Shown here: positions 9,730 to 17,255 of the stretch, in pieces
How positions within the stretch are numbered: the stretch's first letter is position 1
How the letters are laid out: each line of letters opens with the position of its first letter
Source: Nocardia sp. BMG51109
Lineage (GTDB): Bacteria > Actinomycetota > Actinomycetes > Mycobacteriales > Mycobacteriaceae
Direction of reading: 5' to 3'
Assembly: GCF_000526215.1 (NCBI RefSeq)
Contig: NZ_JAFQ01000004.1
Coordinates: forward strand, 1,736,001-1,800,000
DNA length: 64,000 nt
Made by a program: the position numbers and the translations under genes
Notes under the pieces: model-generated
Told to the model about the DNA's origin: nothing
The model's input: only the letters and a program-made list of their open reading frames with translations
Database searches by the model: none

Positions 9730-9807
9730 ATGTTAACCAGTTCATTGCTCCGGCAAATTCCCTTCGCTCTGCCAACCCATGTGAATAGCTGTTCACTTAT
9801 AAATTGA
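9730..9807 (+). CDS. Possible 25-residue peptide with a strong ribosome site
   Basis: AAGGAGT (9717-9723) lies 6 nt before ATG 9730. The frame encodes MLTSSLLRQIPF... and stops at 9807. The surrounding ~150 bp are AT-rich for this genome. Near the 3' end lies a near-palindrome, GTGAATAGCTGTTCAC (9781-9796). It could be a leader peptide, a decayed gene or chance. No homologue is recognised. Confidence 0.3.
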   Translation: MLTSSLLRQIPFALPTHVNSCSLIN

Positions 9808-9898
9808 AAAGCAGTGATACGAGAATTCTCATCGCAGCAATTGGTCACTCTCCCAGGAGGGCGCGACTGCGCGCGGGCACCGCTGTATGTGGCCCGGG

Positions 9899-10480
9899 TC
9901 ACGCATTCTTTCCGACACCAACCGTTCGGTATTCAGAATCACGAGGATCCGCCCCGCCGCCGCACCGCGTGGCCGCCGCGGCGGGACCGGCACGAGCGAG
10001 GGCGTGAACCGTTCTCGTGCCCAGCGGGCCGAGCGTCACCGTCGCGGTCACGACGACGGTGACGTCCCACCCGACGATCGTGCAGGACTGGACCCGTACC
10101 CGCATCCGGCGCGCGAGTTCGTCGGCCCGGGCACAGGCGGCGTCGTCGCCCGAGGCCGACGCACCGGCCGCCGCCAGGGCGCCCAGATCCGCCGCCGCCT
10201 GCGCCCGGTGACGCGCCACGACCACCGCTCCGACGTGGGTGATCAGCAGCGTGACCGCAAGCAGCGCAGCCAGCACCAGACACGCCGTGACCGTGGCGAC
10301 CCCGTCGTCGGCCCGCCATCGCCCACCCGCGCTCCGCCTTCGACTGCACAAAAATCCCCGGGAACGCGGCGATCCCCGTTGCGTAACCGAGCACAGAGTC
10401 GTTTCCGTGGCCGGAGCCGCGGCCGTAGCCGTGCCCGTAGCAGCACCACCGCCGGTCGCCGGTGTGTGGAGCCCGGTCAC
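9899..10480 (-). CDS. TadE-like pseudopilin (helicase/secretion neighbourhood type)
   Basis: 193 residues. A long low-complexity N-terminal leader precedes DDGVATVTACLVLAALLAVTLL, a single membrane segment starting about residue 60, then RAQAAADLGALAAA, the hallmark of this TadE/G-like family. The C-terminal part is Arg/Ala-rich and would lie outside the membrane. GTG 10480 overlaps the upstream stop as GTGA, so translation is coupled. Unlike true pilins, position +5 after the likely cleavage Gly is Thr, not Glu. Last gene of the tad operon; corresponds to Rv3654c/Rv3655c. Confidence 0.75.
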   Translation of the reverse strand: MTGLHTPATGGGAATGTATAAAPATETTLCSVTQRGSPRSRGFLCSRRRSAGGRWRADDGVATVTACLVLAALLAVTLLITHVGAVVVARHRAQAAADLGALAAAGASASGDDAACARADELARRMRVRVQSCTIVGWDVTVVVTATVTLGPLGTRTVHALARAGPAAAATRCGGGADPRDSEYRTVGVGKNA

Positions 10481-10917
10481 TCTGGCTCTCCCGGTTCACG
10501 AACCGCGACCGCCTCGGCGTGCAGTTCGAGCGGGAGCAGTGGCGTCGCGGCCGTCACGACCGCGACGACACGGTCGCCGTCGGACCGGATGCTGATCTCG
10601 GCGCCCTTCGGCGCGATCCGCCGAGCCGCGGGCAGCGCGTCGGAATCGGCGCCGCGGGCGGCCAGCCGGGCCGCCTCGCGAGCGGCGTCGACGCAGCGAA
10701 TCTGCGTCGGCGCCGCCAGCAGACCGCCCAGGCACAGCACCACCGCGAACACCAGCGCGGCGAGCGCGATGGCCGCCTCCACCGTCACCCCTCCGGTCTC
10801 GCCGGTACCGGACCGCCGCCCGAAAGGCGCTGTGGCCGAAGGCAACACGAGCCCGACCGTGGCCGAAGGCAACACGAGCCCGACCGTGGCCGAAGGCCAG
10901 CCGAGCCCGACCGTCAC
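10477..10917 (-). CDS. tadE: TadE-family pseudopilin with tandem-repeat leader
   Basis: 146 residues. The core is GGVTVEAAIALAALVFAVVL: cleavage after the first Gly would put Glu at +5, the prepilin rule. A helix with DAAREAARLAARG follows, then a basic, Asp-containing exterior domain. The chosen GTG (10917) overlaps the upstream stop as GTGA and gives a 42-residue leader including three 9-residue repeats. GTG 10788 or 10782 also have GGAGG nearby but would remove the cleavage glycines, so I disfavour them. Tad pseudopilins are thought to prime or cap the Flp pilus. Confidence 0.72.
   Translation of the reverse strand: MTVGLGWPSATVGLVLPSATVGLVLPSATAPFGRRSGTGETGGVTVEAAIALAALVFAVVLCLGGLLAAPTQIRCVDAAREAARLAARGADSDALPAARRIAPKGAEISIRSDGDRVVAVVTAATPLLPLELHAEAVAVREPGEPE
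10832..10912 (-). repeat. 27-bp tandem repeat, three copies, inside the tadE leader
   Basis: Copies at 10832-10858, 10859-10885 and 10886-10912. The first two are identical; the third differs at a few positions. On the coding strand each adds nine codons (SATVGLVLP-like), so copy-number change would not shift the frame. Confidence 0.9.
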
Positions 10918-11126
10918 ACCTCCGTGTTCAACGCCCGGTCGATGATCTTGGTCAGCGCATTCACGATCGAATCGCCCGTCACCACGGTGTACAAGACCGC
11001 CCCGAAGGCCGCCGCGGCGATAGTGCCTATTGCGTATTCGACGGTGCTCATGCCCGCGTCGCCCACCGCCGCCTGTATCAGGCGTGAGCGCACCTCCAGC
11101 ACCGCCGTCCGCACTGCCAAGCGCAC
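10914..11126 (-). CDS. Flp-type pilin-like protein (DUF4244)
   Basis: 70 residues. The prepilin signature GDAGMSTVEYAIGTIAAAAF has Glu at +5 and Tyr at +6 after the cleavage Gly, followed by one hydrophobic helix of about 20 residues and a short tail. This is the expected major subunit of the Tad pilus and is the size of Rv3656c. GTG 11126 is preceded by AAAGGGG. Its stop overlaps the tadE start. No prepilin peptidase (TadV) gene lies in the window, so processing must rely on one elsewhere. Confidence 0.88.
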   Translation of the reverse strand: MRLAVRTAVLEVRSRLIQAAVGDAGMSTVEYAIGTIAAAAFGAVLYTVVTGDSIVNALTKIIDRALNTEV

Positions 11127-11183
11127 AGTCGTCCCCTTTCTCCCGCACCGGCGCGGCCGGTCCGCGCCGGAGTCCTCGCGTAT

Positions 11184-11786
11184 TCACAGCAGGCCGCCCT
11201 TCAGCACGTGCTCGCCCAGGCCGACGACCACCGGCACGATGCCGAGGCAGAGGAACGCGGGCAGGAAGCACAGTCCGAGCGGGCCACCGATCAGTACGCC
11301 GGCACGTTCGGCCCGGGCGGCGGTCGCGTCCGCCACCGCGGCGCGGAACTGCTCGGCCAGTTCGGATATGGCGCCGGCCAGTGCGGCACCCGACCGCGCC
11401 GAGCGCCGGACCAACCGGGCCACCGCCCGGATCTCATCGGCCGCGGTCTCGCCCGCCACCTGGTCCCAGGCGGCGACCGGGTCCGCACCGAGTGCCATCA
11501 GATCGGCGGCCCGGCGCAGTGCCGCACCCACCGGTGCGGGGGCCGTGGGCGCCACCGCCTGCGCGGCGGTGGCGACCGGCAGCCCCGCCCGCAGGCAGGC
11601 CGCCATCAGATCGAATGCCGATGCCGCGGACAACGGATCCGGCTGGGCCCGCTCCGCGCCCAGCCGATCTCGTCGGCACGGCTGCCCGGTCGGCACGCTC
11701 CGCAACCGGCCGAGAGGAGCGATATGTCCCGGAACCACCAGAACGGCAACAGCGAACAGCAGCAACGAAATCTGTGAACAGATCAC
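11184..11786 (-). CDS. tadC: TadC-like type II/IV secretion inner-membrane protein
   Basis: 200 residues, matching the short actinobacterial TadC (Rv3657c is about 190). An N-terminal membrane segment (LLLFAVAVLVV) is followed by a T2SSF/GspF domain (DLMAACLRAGLPVATAAQAV) and C-terminal membrane helices (GVLIGGPLGLCFLPAFLCLG). It forms the platform for the TadA ATPase. GTG 11786 follows AGGGGG by 5 nt. A much longer upstream frame was discarded because it loses domain character before this point. Confidence 0.85.
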   Translation of the reverse strand: MICSQISLLLFAVAVLVVPGHIAPLGRLRSVPTGQPCRRDRLGAERAQPDPLSAASAFDLMAACLRAGLPVATAAQAVAPTAPAPVGAALRRAADLMALGADPVAAWDQVAGETAADEIRAVARLVRRSARSGAALAGAISELAEQFRAAVADATAARAERAGVLIGGPLGLCFLPAFLCLGIVPVVVGLGEHVLKGGLL

Positions 11787-12196
11787 ATCAACCCCCTGCC
11801 GACCTCGACACCGACCCGCCGCACTACCCCGCCCCCGGAAAGCACCGAGCGAAAGAACACGCAAGCGACCAACTGTTCGCCGCATTCGCCGCGGACACCG
11901 ACTACGAGACTCCCGACCAGGCAGCGACAACGTGCGGCGACGACATCGATGTGCCGATCGCCTTCTCGAACCACCGGCGGGACTCGCCGCGTTGTGTTGC
12001 CGGCCCGGACCGACCGAGCGGGGCGGTGGGCCATACCGAATCCCGGTCGGCGGGCCGGCCCGTGAAGCTGTGGATCTCTCGAAGTAGTTCTGCTCGGCCG
12101 GGGGGACGTACCCGGGTGGTGGCCGGGTGAGGTGGGCCGGAGCGCGGTCCCTGCGGCAATCGGTAACGGCGGCAGTGAGATCGGTGGTTCGGTCAC
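11783..12196 (-). CDS. Possible extra ORF coupled between tadB and tadC
   Basis: 137 residues. GTG 12196 overlaps the tadB stop as GTGA, and its own TGA (11785-11783) overlaps the tadC GTG in the same way. In other genomes tadB and tadC are adjacent. The predicted protein is Pro/Arg-rich in its first half and has a Val/Gly-rich Cys-containing end; no domain is recognised. The double overlap argues for a real gene; the poor composition argues against. It could be a decayed insertion that keeps coupling intact. Confidence 0.4.
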   Translation of the reverse strand: MTEPPISLPPLPIAAGTALRPTSPGHHPGTSPRPSRTTSRDPQLHGPARRPGFGMAHRPARSVRAGNTTRRVPPVVREGDRHIDVVAARCRCLVGSLVVGVRGECGEQLVACVFFRSVLSGGGVVRRVGVEVGRGLM

Positions 12197-12984
12197 GGCA
12201 GCACCCTTCGTGTGATGGCGTCGGTCCACAGCAGGCCCGCGCAGAGGAGGGCGGTGCCGAGCGGCAGCAGGACGGTGCCCATGCCGTGACCCAGGAGGAC
12301 GCGCAGTGGTGCGGCACCGAGCAGTTGGCCCAGCACGATGCCGAGCAGGGGGAGGCCCGCCAGCACGGTCGCGGTGGCCCGCGCACCGGCCAGGGCGGCG
12401 GTCGTGCGGGCCCGGAAGCGGATGCGACTCAACAGATCCGACCGAGCGGCGGACACCAGCTCGGCGAGGGCCAGACCGTGTCGCTCGGCGACCTGCCAGG
12501 CGTCGGCGATGCGCGACAGTTCGTCGGCGACCGCCGCGTCCGGGTCACGCAGCCCCTCTGCCGCCGAGCCACCCAGCCGGCTCCGCGCCGAGCACACCGC
12601 GAAGGCACGGCCGACCGCCCCTGGCGTATCGCTCGCCGCCGCGGCGGCCGCCGTGCTCGGGTGCGCACCGACCCGCAACTCGCCCACCACCGCCTCGAGC
12701 CCCTCGGCCAGAGCCGCACGTTCGACCGCGCGCCGCCTGTCCCCCCGGGCTCGCCGCATACGCACGAGTACCGTGCCGGCCACCATCACGGCCGCGAGCA
12801 ACGGCCCGATTCCCACCACCGACAATCCGGCCACGGCCATTCCGGCAAGCACACGAAACAGCAGGCGCGGCGGTATCTTTCGCGGCTTCCGTGGAGCACC
12901 GAACAGACCGGCGAACCTGCGCCGGCCGGCCGATCCGGGCAGCAGCACGGCCGCCAACGCAAGACAGCAGAGCGCCGCACTCAT
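12193..12984 (-). CDS. tadB: TadB-like secretion-system membrane protein
   Basis: 263 residues (Rv3658c is similar). N-terminal membrane helix (ALCCLALAAVLL), two more helices around 45-75 (LLFRVLAGMAVAGL, VGIGPLLAAVMVAG), a cytoplasmic T2SSF domain (LAEGLEAVVGELRVGAHPSTA), and a C-terminal pair (TATVLAGLPLLGIVLGQLLG and later). Works with TadC and TadA in the Flp pilus assembly platform. ATG 12984 has a weak GTAGGT upstream. Confidence 0.85.
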   Translation of the reverse strand: MSAALCCLALAAVLLPGSAGRRRFAGLFGAPRKPRKIPPRLLFRVLAGMAVAGLSVVGIGPLLAAVMVAGTVLVRMRRARGDRRRAVERAALAEGLEAVVGELRVGAHPSTAAAAAASDTPGAVGRAFAVCSARSRLGGSAAEGLRDPDAAVADELSRIADAWQVAERHGLALAELVSAARSDLLSRIRFRARTTAALAGARATATVLAGLPLLGIVLGQLLGAAPLRVLLGHGMGTVLLPLGTALLCAGLLWTDAITRRVLP

Positions 12985-13032
12985 ATACCTACCCCCACAA
13001 CGGTTCTCGATGCTGCCCGAAACTTCGCGCGC

Positions 13033-13335
13033 TTACTGATGTGCTGCAACAACCCGGTATCGGCCCAGAGCGGCGTACACCCGCGTGCGGGCGACGCCGG
13101 AGCCCATCGAAACGACAGCCGGGCCGACCACGCTGCGCGACCCTCTACCGGCCGATGAACACCACCCCGGCCCACCGGCCAACGCGAACCCGACAGGAGC
13201 ATCGCGACCGGATTCGGACCGAAATATTGTCCGCGACAGTCTTTTTCGCCACGGCCGCGGGATGTGCCGCCGGAAGCCGCGGAAGCGGGCAGGGCGTTGC
13301 AGGATCCGGCGGGTTCTGTCCGGGGCCGCGCTCAT
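13033..13335 (-). CDS. Possible small basic ORF coupled to tadA
   Basis: 100 residues, starting at an ATG that overlaps the tadA stop (ATGA at 13335-13332) and ending 48 bp before tadB. The N-terminal half is Arg-rich; no motif is recognised. The 347-bp spacer between tadA and tadB holds nothing else convincing. It may be chance or a degraded insertion. Confidence 0.25.
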   Translation of the reverse strand: MSAAPDRTRRILQRPARFRGFRRHIPRPWRKRLSRTIFRSESGRDAPVGFALAGGPGWCSSAGRGSRSVVGPAVVSMGSGVARTRVYAALGRYRVVAAHQ

Positions 13336-14519
13336 GGCGCCAGCCGATCGGTCAGCAATCCGTCCAGGTCCGATGCGGCGGGGGTGGCGGAATCGTCGGC
13401 GCGCCAGGCCGGTTCGATGTGGACCCGGCCCGTCGGATCACGGACAACCAGGCCGATCTCGCGCAGTATCCGGAAACCGTCGGCGCGGCGATGGACATGC
13501 AGGATCACCTGGACGGCCGCGGCCAGCTGGCTGTGCAGCGCCGCACGGTCCATCCCGCCCAGGGCCGCCAGGGCCTCCAGCCGGGCCGGCACCTCCTGTG
13601 GAGAATTCGCGTGGACGGTGCCGGCGCCGCCGTCGTGGCCGGTGTTGAGGGCCGTGAGCAGGTCGACGACCTCGGCGCCGCGGACCTCGCCGATCACGAT
13701 GCGATCGGGGCGCATGCGCAGCGCCTGACGGACGAGATCACGCACCGTGACCGCGCCGGCGCCCTCCACGTTCGCGGTGCGGGCCACCAGGCGGACCACG
13801 TGGGGGTGTGGCGGGGCCAGTTCGGCCGCGTCCTCCACGCACACGATGCGTTCCGCGGCATCGACCTTCGCCAGCAGGCCGGACAGCAGGGTGGTCTTGC
13901 CGGCTCCGGTGCCGCCGACGACGAGGAAGGCGAGCCGGGCCCGCACGATCCGCTCCAGCAGGAGCGCGGCCACGACAGGCACCGAGCCCGTGGCGGTCAG
14001 CGCGTCCAGCCCCTGACTGGCCGGCCGGAGCACGCGCAGCGACAGGCAGGTGCCGCCGTGCGCGATCGGCGCCAGGACCGCGTGCATCCGCACGCCGAAC
14101 GAATGTCCCAGCGCCCCTTCGACTCCCGGCAGCCGGCCATCCACCCACGGCTGCGCATCGTCGAGACGACGGCCCGCCGCCAGCGCCAACCGCTGCGCAA
14201 GCCGCCGCACGGACGCCTCGTCCGGAAAGGTGACCGGCGCCCGCCGCAGCCCGTGCCCGCGATCCACCCAGACCGCATCCGGGCCGGTGACCAGCACATC
14301 GGAGACGTGCGGATCGTGCAGCAGCGATTCCAGCACCCCCGCGCCGGTCAGCTCCGTCTGCAGCAGGCGCAGCACCCGCAGCAGATCGGTATCCCCCAGC
14401 ACCCCACCGGCTTCCGCGCGGATCGCCGCCGCCATCCGCGCGGGATCCAGCTCCGCGGACTCCGCCGCCAAGCGCTCACGCACCCGGTCCAACAGTTCGG
14501 CCGGGACGATCGCGCTCAT
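13332..14519 (-). CDS. tadA: TadA/CpaF-family pilus assembly ATPase
   Basis: 395 residues. N-terminal domain (PHVSDVLVTGPDAVWVDRG) then the secretion ATPase core: Walker A GGTGAGKTT (about 205), Asp box VCVEDAAELAP, Walker B RIVIGEVRGAEV, His box TALNTGHDGGAGTVHANS. A hexameric cytoplasmic motor that powers Flp pilus assembly. Its ATG overlaps the ssd stop (ATGA). Corresponds to Rv3659c. Confidence 0.93.
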   Translation of the reverse strand: MSAIVPAELLDRVRERLAAESAELDPARMAAAIRAEAGGVLGDTDLLRVLRLLQTELTGAGVLESLLHDPHVSDVLVTGPDAVWVDRGHGLRRAPVTFPDEASVRRLAQRLALAAGRRLDDAQPWVDGRLPGVEGALGHSFGVRMHAVLAPIAHGGTCLSLRVLRPASQGLDALTATGSVPVVAALLLERIVRARLAFLVVGGTGAGKTTLLSGLLAKVDAAERIVCVEDAAELAPPHPHVVRLVARTANVEGAGAVTVRDLVRQALRMRPDRIVIGEVRGAEVVDLLTALNTGHDGGAGTVHANSPQEVPARLEALAALGGMDRAALHSQLAAAVQVILHVHRRADGFRILREIGLVVRDPTGRVHIEPAWRADDSATPAASDLDGLLTDRLAP

Positions 14520-15625
14520 CGCTCCGGCTCCGACAGCACGGCGAGCACCGCCGCGGCGGCGGTGCGCAGCGGGCCACGTGGTGAACCCAGGCCGCCGCGC
14601 TCGAGCCGGGTCGCCAGCCCGGGCTGCGCGCGGACCGCGGCCAGCAGCGGCAGGCCCAGCGTCTCGGCCACCTCCGCCGCACGTAGACCTCCGGGTGCGG
14701 GACCTCGGACAACCAAGCCCTGGTGGGGGTTTCGACCGCGGACATGGGCAGCGACGGCTCCGGCCGCGGCCACCGAACGCAGTCGCGCGGGAACCACCAG
14801 CACCACCAGATCGGCGGCCTCGAGCATCCGGTCCGCCTGTGGGCCACGCTCCCCGGATACATCGCAGACCACCAGATCACCGGCCGATCGGCCGGCCTCG
14901 ACCACGGCGCGCACCGCACCCGCGCCGATCTCCGCCACCGACGCACCCGGACCCACCCGACCGCAGGCGAGCACCGCGAGCCCGGGAACCACCGGCGGCA
15001 AGGCATCGTGCAGCGCCGCTGCCGCCACCCGGCCCTGCTCGACGACGAGATCGGGCCACCGCAGGCCGGGCGCCGACTCGACGCCGAGCAGCAGGTCCAG
15101 GCCGCCGCCCAGGGGATCGCCGTCGACCAGGATCGTGTCGGGCCGGAACCGGCACTCGGCGGCGGTCCGCGCGACGGCCGCGGCGAACGTGGATGCCCCG
15201 GCCCCGCCACCCGCACCGACGACGGCCAGCACCACACCGTCGCCCGGAGCGCGATGGGTGTGCTCGGCAAAGCATTCGATCAGCAGGTCGGCCTCGTCGG
15301 GCAGCGCGATCACCTGCTCGGCACCGATCACGGCGGCCGCCTGCCACTCCGGCAGGCCGGGCTCGCCCTCGGTGACCAGCAGCGCCCCGTCGCGGCGCGG
15401 ATAGCCCGCGGCGTCGCAGTCGCACGCCGACGCCGTATCCAGAATCACCATGGCCGCACCGGCCCAGGCGTGCCGCCCCACCGGCATTCGGCCCTGTGCG
15501 AGGGGGCGATCGGCCGCGGCCGCCACCCGGCCGATCTCTTCTCGGAGCCGCTCGTCGGCGACGAGAACCAGCACGGGGTTCGACGGAGCGTCACCCGAAT
15601 CCAGGCTCGCAGCAAGGGAATTCAT
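14516..15625 (-). CDS. ssd: Ssd: septum-site-determining / CpaE-like protein
   Basis: 369 residues. An N-terminal receiver-like domain (VLVLVADERLREEIGRVAAA) is followed by a MinD/CpaE-like P-loop fold. The P-loop is atypical (VVGAGGGAGAST), lacking the lysines of canonical MinD, while LVDGDPLGGGLD matches the ParA/MinD switch region. Mycobacterial Ssd (Rv3660c) affects septum formation; in tad loci CpaE localises the pilus. First gene of the operon. ATG 15625 was chosen for the best N-terminal fit; GTG 15640 is possible. Confidence 0.85.
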   Translation of the reverse strand: MNSLAASLDSGDAPSNPVLVLVADERLREEIGRVAAAADRPLAQGRMPVGRHAWAGAAMVILDTASACDCDAAGYPRRDGALLVTEGEPGLPEWQAAAVIGAEQVIALPDEADLLIECFAEHTHRAPGDGVVLAVVGAGGGAGASTFAAAVARTAAECRFRPDTILVDGDPLGGGLDLLLGVESAPGLRWPDLVVEQGRVAAAALHDALPPVVPGLAVLACGRVGPGASVAEIGAGAVRAVVEAGRSAGDLVVCDVSGERGPQADRMLEAADLVVLVVPARLRSVAAAGAVAAHVRGRNPHQGLVVRGPAPGGLRAAEVAETLGLPLLAAVRAQPGLATRLERGGLGSPRGPLRTAAAAVLAVLSEPER

Positions 15626-15759
15626 GCCGATCAGCGTCACCCGGCGACGAGGGCGGCACCAGTGCCCGAGTGCCGAATGTGGATAACCACGGGGGTGTGA
15701 GCACAGAGTGCACCCCGAGTACCGCATAAAGAGAAGAACAACAGACCCCGAAATAGAGG

Positions 15760-15826
15760 ACGGCCCCAGCCGGGGGGGGAGGAGGCTGGGGCCGTCGGGG
15801 TTCAGCCCCGGGGGGTCGGGCTGAAC
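15760..15826. other. Two back-to-back hairpins between divergent genes
   Basis: Stem 1: perfect 12-bp arms at 15760-15771 and 15784-15795 with a G-rich 12-nt loop. Stem 2: perfect 9-bp arms at 15800-15808 and 15818-15826. They look like terminators but lie between two genes transcribed away from each other (ssd leftward, HAD phosphatase rightward), within a 383-bp gene-free region. They may end an unannotated transcript, attenuate a leader, or act as a DNA site. Confidence 0.7.
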
Positions 15827-15995
15827 GCGCCTGGACCATGTCCAGGTGCCAGCAATACTACACCCAGGCCCCGGCCGAAACGCAAGTCCGACCGCGACCG
15901 AGTTTCGTGCCCGGACATCGGGCGTAACGGTGGCAAACGACGCGAACCCGGCACCGGACAGCCGCCCCGACCACCACGGCGGCGCGGATTCTCCC

Positions 15996-16001
15996 TATCC
16001 T
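15996..16001 (+). promoter_or_regulatory. -10 element for a leaderless HAD phosphatase mRNA
   Basis: TATCCT lies 7 nt before GTG 16009 with no Shine-Dalgarno, so transcription probably starts at the start codon. Confidence 0.5.
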
Positions 16002-16008
16002 GAACGGC

Positions 16009-16887
16009 GTGACGGCCGAGCACGACCTGACAGCTGCGGAGGATCGGACGAGCGCCACCGAGAGGGGCGCGCAGCGGCGATCCGCACCCGACGCGCGACC
16101 CGGCCGGGTCGCGGCATTCTTCGACCTGGACAAGACGGTCATCGCCAGATCCAGCGCATTCGTCTTCAGCAAGCCGTTCTTCGCTCAGGGCCTCATCAAC
16201 CGCCGGACCGTGCTGGAGAGCAGCTACGCGCACTTCCTGTTCCTGCTCTCCGGCGCCGACCACGATCAGATGGAGCGCATGCGCGAGCACCTGACCAAGA
16301 TGTGCGCCGGCTGGGATGTCGGGCAGGTCCAGGCCATCGTCGCGGAGACCCTGCACGAACTGGTGGACCCGCTGATCTACGCCGAGGCGGCCGATCTGAT
16401 CGCCGATCACAAGATCAGGGGGCACGACGTGGTGATCGTCTCGGCCTCCGGCGAGGAGATCGTCGGCCCGATCGCCGCGGCGCTGGGCGCCACGCACACC
16501 GCCGCCACCCGGATGGTCGTCGAGGACGGCAAATACACCGGCGCGGTGGACTTCTACTGCTACGCGGACGGCAAGGTCGAGGCCATGCGCCGGCTCGCCG
16601 AGACCGAGGGCTACGACCTCTCGCGGTGCTACGCGTACTCCGATTCGATCACCGATCTGCCGATGCTCGGCGCGGTCGGGCATCCGACCGCGGTCAATCC
16701 GGACCGAAATCTCCGGCGCGAGGCCGTTTCTCGCGGCTGGCCGGTGCTGACCTTCTCGAATCCGGTCTCCCTGTGGGCGCGACTACCTGCCCCGTCATCC
16801 ACCACGGTCGCCGCGACCGCGGTGGTGAGCGTGAGCGCGGTGCTGGCCGGTGCGGTCAGTTATCGGCTGCTGCGACGCCGGCGCTGA
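16009..16887 (+). CDS. HAD-IB family phosphatase (SerB/CicA-like), membrane-anchored
   Basis: 292 residues. Motif I FFDLDKTVIA (about 37-46, nucleophile Asp then DLDKT), motif II VSASGEE, motif IV YSDSITDLPML. The C-terminus carries one hydrophobic helix (VAATAVVSVSAVLAGAVSY) and a basic RRRR tail, so the enzyme is probably tethered to the inner membrane. The substrate is unknown; relatives dephosphorylate serine-like or lysophospholipid-type compounds. Corresponds to Rv3661. The gene directly downstream is the candidate Ms1 RNA. Confidence 0.9.
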   Translation: MTAEHDLTAAEDRTSATERGAQRRSAPDARPGRVAAFFDLDKTVIARSSAFVFSKPFFAQGLINRRTVLESSYAHFLFLLSGADHDQMERMREHLTKMCAGWDVGQVQAIVAETLHELVDPLIYAEAADLIADHKIRGHDVVIVSASGEEIVGPIAAALGATHTAATRMVVEDGKYTGAVDFYCYADGKVEAMRRLAETEGYDLSRCYAYSDSITDLPMLGAVGHPTAVNPDRNLRREAVSRGWPVLTFSNPVSLWARLPAPSSTTVAATAVVSVSAVLAGAVSYRLLRRRR

Positions 16888-16903
16888 AATGTTTCCGCAG
16901 GTC

Positions 16904-16932
16904 TTGCTGTGACCGGGCCCACAGAGTAACAA
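16904..16932 (+). promoter_or_regulatory. Promoter of the Ms1-like small RNA
   Basis: TTGCTG (16904-16909), a 17-nt spacer, and TAACAA (16927-16932) form a good vegetative promoter. It starts 17 bp after the HAD gene stop and predicts transcription from about 16939. Confidence 0.6.
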
Positions 16933-16938
16933 TGGGAG

Positions 16939-17240
16939 CCAAGGAAGGACGGAAGGCCAAGGTCGGAGCGGAAGAGAAGGTTCGATCTCCCATCCCACCC
17001 TTCCGAGCACGGACGCCAGGCACCCACGCGGAGCACGCCGCGCAAGGGCAATAGCGTTGTGGGCTTGCGAACTCCGGGCATCCAGCGGCGAGAGCCTCGC
17101 ACAGGTTGTGGGGATGAACCGCGGAGGCGCGGACGGTCGCCGAGGCCGCAGAACACAACCCCGAGAAGCACGCATGGTAACCGGGTGGTCCGTGCTAGCG
17201 GGCGGTGAGGTCGCTAACGACAACGCCGCCCGCTTTGATG
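16939..17240 (+). ncRNA. Candidate Ms1/MTS2823 small RNA (6S-like, binds core RNA polymerase)
   Basis: In M. tuberculosis the abundant ~300-nt RNA MTS2823 (Ms1 in M. smegmatis) lies between Rv3661 and Rv3662c. Here the same two neighbours flank 368 bp with no reading frame of merit. A promoter predicts a start near 16939. A hairpin with perfect 9-bp arms (17197-17205 and 17226-17234), an inner GTCG/CGAC stem and a T-rich tail predicts an end near 17240, giving about 300 nt. The 5' part is purine-rich (repeated GGAAGG-like blocks). Ms1 binds sigma-free RNA polymerase core in stationary phase. Identity rests on synteny, size and signals, not sequence alignment. Confidence 0.7.
17197..17240 (+). 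terminator. Terminator of the Ms1-like RNA
   Basis: Arms AGCGGGCGG and CCGCCCGCT enclose a 20-nt loop with its own 4-bp stem, followed by TTGATGTGT. It also separates the RNA from the convergent gene ending at 17256. Confidence 0.7.
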
Positions 17241-17255
17241 TGTGGCGGTCCGCTC

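Noticed and set aside
10832..10912. CRISPR array
   Set aside because: Repeats abut with no spacers and no cas genes are present; it is a coding tandem repeat. The 90-bp repeats at 29862-30131 fail for the same reason.
12306..15404. 1032-codon plus-strand ORF
   Set aside because: Antisense to tadB, tadA and ssd; Arg/Pro-rich with no family sequence. GC-rich DNA gives such frames.
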